From: Syntrophobacterales bacterium
GTDB taxonomy: Bacteria > Desulfobacterota > Syntrophorhabdia > Syntrophorhabdales > WCHB1-27
Assembly (NCBI GenBank): GCA_017881765.1
Contig: JADGQN010000028.1
Coordinates: forward strand, 1 to 20,729
Length of the DNA stretch: 20,729 bases
Direction of reading: 5' to 3'
Below are positions 1-6,793 of the stretch, piece after piece (position 1 is the first letter of the stretch; the number at the start of each line of letters is the position of its first letter). The notes below the pieces were generated by a model. The model ran no database searches. It was not told the DNA's origin and saw only the letters and a list, made by a program, of their open reading frames with translations. The position numbers and the translations under genes are program-made.

Positions 1-13
1 TGCCGCTGACTGC

Positions 14-847
14 TTACTCTTTCTTCCGATTTTTTTCCACGAACCAGTCTATCAGTTGGCGGGCTATGCTTATCTTTCCGGGCAGTTCAGGCAGCCCATC
101 CGCCTGGAACCAACCTGCATCAACGATCTCTGTCCTATCGATACAGATTTCTCCGCCCGCGTATTGGGCGGTGAATCCTACCATAAGCGAGTCAGGGAAT
201 GGCCACGGCTGACTTCCGAAGTACCTGATATCCGTCAGTTCAATACCCACCTCCTCTTTTACCTCCCGGGCTACCGTCTCTTCCAGGGTCTCGCCCGGTT
301 CCACAAAGCCTGCAAGAACACTGTAGAAGGCCGTGGGAAACCGGTTCGCGCGGGCCAGGAGGAGTCTCTCCCCCCGCTCGATGGCCACAATCACAGCAGG
401 AGAAATGCGTGGGAAACTGGTTAGGCCGCAATGCGGACATTCCTTGGCCCTCTCACCTTCTTTGTACCGGGTTTTTTCTCCGCAGCGACCACAGAACTGG
501 TGCGTCCTGTCCCAATCCACCACCTGTACCGCGACCACCGCGACACGATACAGTTTACCATCCAGGGAATCAAACATGTTCCGCAGGCCGCTGAAAAGCA
601 TCCCCTGCGGCGCATCGGCGCCTTCCGGCACGTCAGCCGAATAGCACGCCTCCCCATCAAGGGTTCCAAGGAACTGGGAACGGACTATCTCCAGACCGAG
701 GCTGCGGGGGCCATCCTGGAGCACCGGTATGTCCGGTATACCGTCATTTGCCTTCACGAGGAGTTTGTGTCCGCTGAAAATAAACCACCGCGCCGACCGG
801 CCTTCGTCTTCTGGCGGCTTCACTGCAGGTATGAATCTTTTATTCAT
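14..847 (-). CDS. nudC: NADH pyrophosphatase (NAD-capped RNA hydrolase) NudC
   Basis: A 277-residue Nudix hydrolase of the NudC family, which hydrolyses NADH to NMNH plus AMP and in studied bacteria also removes NAD caps from RNA. The N-terminal part (about 1-110) is the weakly conserved NudC lead domain. A four-cysteine zinc ribbon follows (C119, C122, C137, C140). The Nudix box GX5EX7REXXEEXG runs from G180 to G201 with all its acidic metal ligands (E186, E195, E198, E199). The SQPWPFP signature at 212-218, which separates NudC from other Nudix enzymes, is intact. Length is normal for the family. The ATG at 847 has no clear Shine-Dalgarno sequence but lies just after a promoter-like pair, so the mRNA may be nearly leaderless. 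It is a single gene, 240 bp beyond the end of the signalling operon and separated from it by a terminator. Confidence 0.95.
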   Translation of the reverse strand: MNKRFIPAVKPPEDEGRSARWFIFSGHKLLVKANDGIPDIPVLQDGPRSLGLEIVRSQFLGTLDGEACYSADVPEGADAPQGMLFSGLRNMFDSLDGKLYRVAVVAVQVVDWDRTHQFCGRCGEKTRYKEGERAKECPHCGLTSFPRISPAVIVAIERGERLLLARANRFPTAFYSVLAGFVEPGETLEETVAREVKEEVGIELTDIRYFGSQPWPFPDSLMVGFTAQYAGGEICIDRTEIVDAGWFQADGLPELPGKISIARQLIDWFVEKNRKKE

Positions 848-853
848 AATAGA

Positions 854-882
854 AATTTAACGTCTACACACTATAAAGTCAA
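854..882 (-). promoter_or_regulatory. candidate sigma70 promoter of nudC
   Basis: On the minus strand TTGACT (882-877) and TAAATT (859-854) are separated by exactly 17 bases. The -10 box ends six bases before the nudC ATG, so transcription would start at or next to the start codon. This fits the absence of a ribosome binding site. Call by consensus match only. Confidence 0.4.
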
Positions 883-907
883 AAACAACCCGAATACCAA
901 GTTGCAT

Positions 908-961
908 TCAAAAATACGACCCAGCCTTCGGCCCGGTACCCCGGGCGAGCCGAGGCCTGGG
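908..961 (-). terminator. rho-independent terminator of the signalling operon
   Basis: Read on the minus strand, 961-920 forms a strong G+C hairpin: outer arms CCCAGGCC and GGCTGGG, inner arms GCCCGG and CCGGGC around a GGTA loop, with small bulges. A short TCGTA spacer and five T (914-910) follow. It lies about 125 bp past the stop of the last signalling gene (1088) and before nudC, so it would insulate nudC from readthrough. Confidence 0.7.
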
Positions 962-970
962 CAAGGCAGG

Positions 971-986
971 CGTACCTGGTGGTACG
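971..986. repeat. 16-bp palindrome CGTACC-N4-GGTACG
   Basis: A perfect dyad with 6-bp arms around TGGT, in the 848-1087 gap between the signalling operon and nudC. Its core GTACC-N4-GGTAC is identical in arms and spacing to the operator-like palindrome at 12845-12860. It could be a protein-binding site or only a small hairpin in the 3' untranslated RNA. The rest of this gap holds the terminator and the nudC promoter. Confidence 0.45.
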
Positions 987-1058
987 TCGCGGAACCAGTT
1001 GTTCTTGCGGGGCATCCGGGCGCTTCCAGAATATTCTTCCCGGGTCGCCGCAACGAAG

Positions 1059-1082
1059 GTATACGCTTGAAGGCGAATCGGT
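1059..1082 (+). repeat. short dispersed repeat, copy 1 (with 11299-11320)
   Basis: GTATACG, a CT insertion, TGAAGGCGAAT, one substitution and GGT recur at 11299-11320 in the same orientation. About 21 positions match, with one 2-base gap and one mismatch. This copy lies six bases past the stop codon of the receiver-PAS-PAS gene. No known element is recognised. Confidence 0.4.
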
Positions 1083-1087
1083 GTTGA

Positions 1088-2260
1088 TCAGACGCTATGG
1101 AAGCCGGTACCCGTTCGCTGCTTTCCCGTCATGAGGTCTTCTGCCTGGGTAATGGGACGAGCAATCGTGAAGAGGAATTCTTTGCCCATGAATCGCACGT
1201 AGCAAGCCCTCACATCGACGGGAAGGGCCGCATGATCCTTGGTCCAGTATGACGTTTCGTAGGTGAGCACATGTTCGCTCCTACCTCGCTCCCAGAGCTG
1301 CCCCCACTGAGATTCGCTTGAGTAGACCTCCACCTCGTACGTGTGCTTGTTCAAGATGTCATCCCTGGCGTAACCGAGCGCGCCGCATACGGCCTCGTTA
1401 ACATCCAGAATCAGGCCATCGGACGCAATCTGCAATACAAGGTCGGGTGCCTGATTGATGGAGAAATGAGTGATGCGGGCTGCTTCTGTCTGTTTGCTCT
1501 GGGCGGTGACATCGCGAAAGGCAAATATCGTCCCCCGTATGGCCCCGTTTTCATCTACTATGTGGCTCGTGGTCCCGTCGATCGGAACAACCTTGCCGCT
1601 TTTGGTGATTATCACAAGGGCGAAGTTCGCGGTCGTCGCCTCACTGTCAGTCCCGGTGAGCTTCGTCACACGACTTCCAACCTTCGTCCATGTAGCCTCA
1701 TCGACGATATTGAGCACGGTCGTGATATCCCGCCCCAATGCCTCTGACTCCGCGAAACCCGTGAGTGCCGAGGCTGCCGGATTGACGAGCGTGACCAACC
1801 CTTGCGCATCAGTGGCAATTACAGCATCACCGATGCTATCAAGCATAGCAGACAGTCTTCGTTTTTGCTCTTTCAGTTGGCTCTCCATCCCATGCTTATA
1901 GATCGCCATCTCAATAGCAATCTGCAATTCTCTCTCACTGAACGGTTTCAGAACATATCCCATCGGCCCTGTCAGTTTTGCCCGACGCAGTGTCTCCCGA
2001 TCCGCATGGGCGGTGAGATAAATTATGGGAATATCCCAGCGATCCGTGATTTTGCCCGCAGTCTCTATCCCATCCATTTCACCCTTGATTCTTATGTCCA
2101 TGAGAATCAGATCCGGCTGCGTTTCCTCAGTTCTGGCGAGGGCTTCCGAGCCTGTTGAGGCAGTGGCCACGATCCGGTAACCCAGACTCGTAAGCATCTC
2201 TCTCAACTCGGTCGCAACGATCTGTTCGTCTTCCACGATAAGTATGCTTCTGCCTTGCAT
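1088..2260 (-). CDS. response regulator receiver protein with two PAS domains, no effector domain
   Basis: A 390-residue cytoplasmic protein and last gene of the four-gene signalling unit, starting 22 bp after its neighbour. A CheY-type receiver occupies about 1-120, with acidic pocket E10/D11/E12, phospho-acceptor D55, T83 and K105 all present. PAS domains follow at about 135-255 and 260-372. The protein then stops without a kinase, DNA-binding, GGDEF or other output domain. It is colinear with residues 1-375 of the adjacent 1497-residue kinase: the stretches around ILIVEDE, KGEMDGIE and TAHAD are nearly the same. It therefore reads as a short paralogue of that protein's front end. The start is supported by GAGAGG upstream of the ATG. 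It could act as a phosphate sink or a ligand-sensing adaptor for the two kinases; its role is inferred. Confidence 0.88.
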   Translation of the reverse strand: MQGRSILIVEDEQIVATELREMLTSLGYRIVATASTGSEALARTEETQPDLILMDIRIKGEMDGIETAGKITDRWDIPIIYLTAHADRETLRRAKLTGPMGYVLKPFSERELQIAIEMAIYKHGMESQLKEQKRRLSAMLDSIGDAVIATDAQGLVTLVNPAASALTGFAESEALGRDITTVLNIVDEATWTKVGSRVTKLTGTDSEATTANFALVIITKSGKVVPIDGTTSHIVDENGAIRGTIFAFRDVTAQSKQTEAARITHFSINQAPDLVLQIASDGLILDVNEAVCGALGYARDDILNKHTYEVEVYSSESQWGQLWERGRSEHVLTYETSYWTKDHAALPVDVRACYVRFMGKEFLFTIARPITQAEDLMTGKQRTGTGFHSV

Positions 2261-2282
2261 CTGGTCCTCTCAACGGGTTCAA

Positions 2283-5200
2283 CTATGTAAAGGTGACGGT
2301 GAAAACGGTCCCCTTCTTGCTCGTGAGCTCTATGGTGGCACCCAACTGATTTACAAGCGTGTTTACCAACTGGAGACCGAGCGATGGTGTGTGCCGAAAA
2401 TCAATGTGTGACGGCAATCCGATCCCATCATCGCCGACCACTAAAGACGCTGTTCCATCATCGTTTTGACGGAGCTCGATAGAAATTGTGCCCTTGGAGC
2501 GATCCGCAAATGCGTGTCTTAGAGCGTTTGAGACGAGCTCATTGACGATGAGACCGCACGGTATTGCCTTATCTATAATGAGTGAGACCCGCTCGTTAAT
2601 ATCGGTCTTCAGCTTTATCCCTCCGCCTTTGATACCGTGCGTCTGAAAAAGATTAGTCGTGAGACTGTGCAAGTAGTCTCTAAAGTTTACGTGCGTGAGA
2701 TCAACCGATTTATAGAGTTGCTCGTGGATAAGGGCAATGGAGCGCACACGTTCCAGGCTTTCCAGAAGAATCTCGAGCATCTGCGGGTCGCTCACGTTCT
2801 TCGATTGCAGGTAGAGCAGACTCGAGACAACTTGGAGATTATTCTTCACCCGGTGGTGAATCTCCCTGAGATAGACCTCCTTTTCCTGCAACGATACCTT
2901 GATCTTCTCCTCTGCTCTCTTTCGTTCCGAAATATCAGTAACGGAGAACATTGAGCCGTGGAATATGCCGTCGTCATTGAAGATGGGGGCGCTAATGAGC
3001 TTGGTATAAATGGGCTTGCCATCCTTGTCCATGAACTCTGTTTCGTACTCCTCCTTCACGCCTTGTCTGCAGCGCTCCCACCGCTGGCCGGCCTTTTCAG
3101 CGTTCTTGACATCGATGAAAAGAAAAAAGCGACGCCCCACCATTTCATCCGATTCGTACTTGAGCATCCGGGCCATGCGGTCACTTACAAACGTCGTATT
3201 TCCGTCCGCATCGAGCACCCAGATACCCTCCTGAACCGTGTCTATCATGTGTCGATACTTCTTCTCGCTCTCCAGCCAGGCCTGTTCCGCCCATTTACGT
3301 TCCTTCATGTCAACCAAGGAAAATACGATCCGGCTTGAGCCGGGGATAACCGTCGCCGTCAATCGCATCTCTTTAATTACACCGTCCTTGCTCAATACCC
3401 TGAGGTCGTGGCGTCGTAATGCCTGCTCCGGATCGCTAAGTAACAATTTCAAATATTCCTCGACGGCTGGCAGGTCGTCCTTTACGATGAATTCATGCCA
3501 GCTCTTCTTGCCCTCAAGCTCCTGTTTTGAGCAAGCAGAGAGCTTTCCAAATTCTTCATTCACGAAGGAGAAGATTGAGTCCTGGCCGGCAACGAACGCA
3601 GGAATACCAATATTCTCAAAAATGGGATGGTATTCATCGCCCACTTCCTGTACCGCCTCAACCTGCGGCGTTTGTGCCCTTTCTTCAAGCGCGGCTACGC
3701 ATCCCCCACCATTGCCCGGTATGGACGAAACCGCCATCTGAACAGTCTTTACTATGCCCTCCTTGGCGATAAAATGATACTCGCGAATGGGGAGTCTACC
3801 GGAACCATCCGGTAACTGGCCCACGACGGCCTTGGCGGTTTCCACGTCCTCCGGCACGAGAAACTCTGTCAAACTCTTCCGGTTTTCTACCTCATCTTTG
3901 CGTACACCCAAGAATTCCGCGCATGCCTTGTTGAGATTAAGAATAGTCATGGTCTCGTCAAATACCACCAGAGGAACCGCCGCCATCTCAAAGCTCAGCC
4001 GAAACCGCCCTTCTGTCTCCTTCCGCTCGCCCTCCGTGCGCCTGCTCACTGAGACATCCGCGAACCGTGCCCATGTTCTGATTGAGCCCTCATAGACAGC
4101 CGTCTTTAGGAACGCTTCGCCGTCAAAGAGGCTTCCATCTCTTCGGACTCCCTGGAATTCAACCCGCCGGACAGACGCGCCTGAATCCTGTTCGCGGATC
4201 AACAACTCCGGATGCTCTGTGCGTAGATTGAGAGCCACCGACTTTCCCAGAAGCTCCCCGGGATTGTCATATCCGAAGAGTTCGGCGCACTTCTGATTTA
4301 GGTACCCGTATGCGTCTTCATGCAGGACCGCAACAGCATCAGGCTGTTCGTCCACAAGTCGCCGCCACTCCTGTGCCGCTGTCCACGCCCTCCTTTCCTC
4401 CTCTTTATGTCCACTGATGTCGCGAATCAGAGCCACCGTCTTGTCCGTGCCCGCGAGGAATGAAATGCTCGCCGCGGCCTCCGTATTCAGCAAAGATCCG
4501 TCGATCGCGAGTAGACGGACTTCGACAAATGGAAACGCCACCCCGTCTTCGGCGGCCTTCTGAAGATACGGCTCCAGCAGTCTTCTATCCTCTTCATGTA
4601 CGAGATCAAGCAGGGTTTTACCAACAAGCTGCTCCGGATTCTCTGCCTTAAATAAACTCATGGCGGCCTTATTGGACATGGTGATCTTTCCGCCCGAGCA
4701 TTCGAACACTGCGTCGGGCCAGGCATCGAGGAGTTCATGCGCCAGCCCTCTATTCCCCGTTTTGATTTCTCCAGGTTCTCTCGAACGGACAAATAAGGCC
4801 AGATGATTGGCGACGGCGACCGCATAATGCTCGAGCTGGTCGGATACATCCGCAGCTTCAGTGTGACCCATGGTCAGTGCCCCGAAGACCCGTTGGTTTA
4901 TGCTGATCGGCACACAGATGTATGTGCTGATCCCGAGCTTTCTCAGGAACCCGTTAGCATACTCCGGTCTCTTCGCAACTGACCTCTCAACAAGCAAGTG
5001 GCCGGTGCGTATGGCCACCCCCGAGAGCGTCTCGCTCAGAGGAATCTCCATGTTGGGAGGCACAGGTATGAGGCTCTTAACCCCTCTAAGAACCATTTTC
5101 TGCCGTTCTTCATCGTATTGTTCAACCGCTACGAAAGGATAGTCGGCCGTTGAGGCCACTTCCTCCGAAATTGCCTGAAAGACCTCTTCTACAGGCGTAG

Positions 5201-6776
5201 CCCTCATCGTAATCTCTGAAATGCGTCTGAGAGAGAGGACTTCCTCGTTGCGCAGAGAGAGGCGCTGCTCCATCTGTTTCTGGTCTGTGACGTCAATCCC
5301 GACCAGTACCAGCCCCGTGATAGCCTCTTCCTCTCGGGTCTCGTTGATGCGCCATGCGATGAGGCGCTTGGCACCGGACTTAGTTGCCAGAGGGGCTTCG
5401 AAAGTCACAGGAAGCTGGAGCCGGTTTGCCTGCCAGTCGAGGAAGCTGCGCCAGATCGATACATTTTTTGATATGGGAAGGATCACCTCGAAAAGATTTT
5501 TCCCGTCGAGAGCGCTCTTCGCGTACCCTGTTACATCCTCTACTTCCTTATTAAAGGTACGGATGGCTCCCTCGCGATCAAGCCCGATGATCATTACGTT
5601 GGCGCTGTCAATCAGTCCTCGTGCGTGCGTCCCTTCCTTCAGCCTGTCGTCACGCACAGCCTTCTCTTTGGCGACATCGCGAAGGAGCAGTACAACAAAC
5701 TCGCCGTGATCGAAGAGAAAGTAATGAGCCCTCATCTCCACCGATATAGGTTCGCCTTTCTTGGAATGGAGGCTTGTCTCGTAGGTTAGAGTAACCTTCT
5801 CTTTCAACCGTTCCATGTGGAGGTCCCACCGCGACCCCTTCAGGTTCGGATCAAGATCCTGGATGCTCATCCAGATAAGATCGTCCCACGTGTATCCGAG
5901 CATCCGACTCGCGGCATCGTTGGCGTAGAGAATTCGGCCATCCGAACCGAGTCGCATAACAGCTTCCGACATCAGATCGACCGATTGCTGGGTGATGCGG
6001 AGTGATTCATCGGCCTTCCGGTAACCCGACACATCCCTGAAGACGAGTACCGAGCCATGCACGTTGCCTGCGTCGTCCACGATCGGTGTGGCAGTCCCAT
6101 CCACCCCAATCTCCCTGCCGTCCTTGCTCATCAAAATATGATTTCGCGCGGTCGTAACAATACTCTCCGATAGGGCACGCATGACGGGATGCTGGGTAAG
6201 CGTACGGGTCGCTTCGCTCACCACGGTAAAGACTTGAGTCACAGGCTTTCCGGATGCTTCTTTCAGCTTCCAGCGCGTCAGGAGCTCAGCAGCGGGATTC
6301 ATGAAGGCAACAGCGCCCGTGATGTCCGTGACGATCACGGCATCACCTATACTTTTAAGGGTGGTCCCGAGCAACTGCTCTCTATCTTTGAGCAGTGTTT
6401 CCGTCGTATGTTTGTAAATGGCGATCTCTATGGCAGCATGAAGTTCCCTTTCGTTAAAGGGCTTCAGAAGATATCCCATCGGTTCGGTGCGCTTCGCACG
6501 CTGCAACGTGGTCTCATCTGCATGCGCAGTCACGTAAACGACCGGAACATTAAATTTGGAGTGGATCTGCTCGGCAGCTTCGATGCCGTCCATCTCTCCT
6601 TTCAGCATGATGTCCATGAGTACCACATCCGGCCGGGCCTTCTCCGCCTTTTTTATCGCTTCCGTACCGGAGGCTGCAAGTCCGCAAACGGCGTAACCCA
6701 GATCTTTTAACCGGAGCTCGGTCTCCCGGGCCACGATGCCTTCATCCTCAACAATAAGTATCTTTTCACCGGCCAT
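2283..6776 (-). CDS. giant sensor histidine kinase: receiver, eight PAS, one GAF, HisKA_2, HATPase
   Basis: A 1497-residue soluble kinase with no membrane segment. By eye the order is: receiver 1-120 (D55, T83, K105 intact); PAS at about 133-250, 258-370 and 385-500; GAF 525-665; PAS at 675-790, 797-912, 920-1035, 1045-1160 and 1168-1285; a HisKA_2 dimerisation domain with EIHHRVKNNL (phospho-acceptor probably H1308); and HATPase_c 1400-1497 with N box NELVSNALRHAF, G box DDGIGLP and SLGLQLV. PAS edges are approximate. A receiver at the front of a kinase lets it take phosphate from another kinase, perhaps the neighbour that starts at 9109. Residues 1-375 match the downstream receiver-PAS-PAS gene; 380-790 and 1290-1497 match the upstream kinase. 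The start lies 17 bp after the upstream stop, which supports co-transcription. The signal sensed is unknown. Confidence 0.92.
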   Translation of the reverse strand: MAGEKILIVEDEGIVARETELRLKDLGYAVCGLAASGTEAIKKAEKARPDVVLMDIMLKGEMDGIEAAEQIHSKFNVPVVYVTAHADETTLQRAKRTEPMGYLLKPFNERELHAAIEIAIYKHTTETLLKDREQLLGTTLKSIGDAVIVTDITGAVAFMNPAAELLTRWKLKEASGKPVTQVFTVVSEATRTLTQHPVMRALSESIVTTARNHILMSKDGREIGVDGTATPIVDDAGNVHGSVLVFRDVSGYRKADESLRITQQSVDLMSEAVMRLGSDGRILYANDAASRMLGYTWDDLIWMSIQDLDPNLKGSRWDLHMERLKEKVTLTYETSLHSKKGEPISVEMRAHYFLFDHGEFVVLLLRDVAKEKAVRDDRLKEGTHARGLIDSANVMIIGLDREGAIRTFNKEVEDVTGYAKSALDGKNLFEVILPISKNVSIWRSFLDWQANRLQLPVTFEAPLATKSGAKRLIAWRINETREEEAITGLVLVGIDVTDQKQMEQRLSLRNEEVLSLRRISEITMRATPVEEVFQAISEEVASTADYPFVAVEQYDEERQKMVLRGVKSLIPVPPNMEIPLSETLSGVAIRTGHLLVERSVAKRPEYANGFLRKLGISTYICVPISINQRVFGALTMGHTEAADVSDQLEHYAVAVANHLALFVRSREPGEIKTGNRGLAHELLDAWPDAVFECSGGKITMSNKAAMSLFKAENPEQLVGKTLLDLVHEEDRRLLEPYLQKAAEDGVAFPFVEVRLLAIDGSLLNTEAAASISFLAGTDKTVALIRDISGHKEEERRAWTAAQEWRRLVDEQPDAVAVLHEDAYGYLNQKCAELFGYDNPGELLGKSVALNLRTEHPELLIREQDSGASVRRVEFQGVRRDGSLFDGEAFLKTAVYEGSIRTWARFADVSVSRRTEGERKETEGRFRLSFEMAAVPLVVFDETMTILNLNKACAEFLGVRKDEVENRKSLTEFLVPEDVETAKAVVGQLPDGSGRLPIREYHFIAKEGIVKTVQMAVSSIPGNGGGCVAALEERAQTPQVEAVQEVGDEYHPIFENIGIPAFVAGQDSIFSFVNEEFGKLSACSKQELEGKKSWHEFIVKDDLPAVEEYLKLLLSDPEQALRRHDLRVLSKDGVIKEMRLTATVIPGSSRIVFSLVDMKERKWAEQAWLESEKKYRHMIDTVQEGIWVLDADGNTTFVSDRMARMLKYESDEMVGRRFFLFIDVKNAEKAGQRWERCRQGVKEEYETEFMDKDGKPIYTKLISAPIFNDDGIFHGSMFSVTDISERKRAEEKIKVSLQEKEVYLREIHHRVKNNLQVVSSLLYLQSKNVSDPQMLEILLESLERVRSIALIHEQLYKSVDLTHVNFRDYLHSLTTNLFQTHGIKGGGIKLKTDINERVSLIIDKAIPCGLIVNELVSNALRHAFADRSKGTISIELRQNDDGTASLVVGDDGIGLPSHIDFRHTPSLGLQLVNTLVNQLGATIELTSKKGTVFTVTFT

Positions 6777-6793
6777 GCGCTATCTCCTGCCCG

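Noticed and set aside
431..1087. 218-codon plus-strand open frame over nudC and the 848-1087 gap
   Set aside because: Mostly antisense to nudC and reads through the terminator hairpin; no protein family is visible.
1088..2260. Receiver-PAS-PAS gene as a frameshifted remnant of a longer kinase
   Set aside because: The frame is clean from start to stop, the last PAS is complete, and the DNA after the stop shows no kinase-like coding sequence, so it looks like a genuine short gene.
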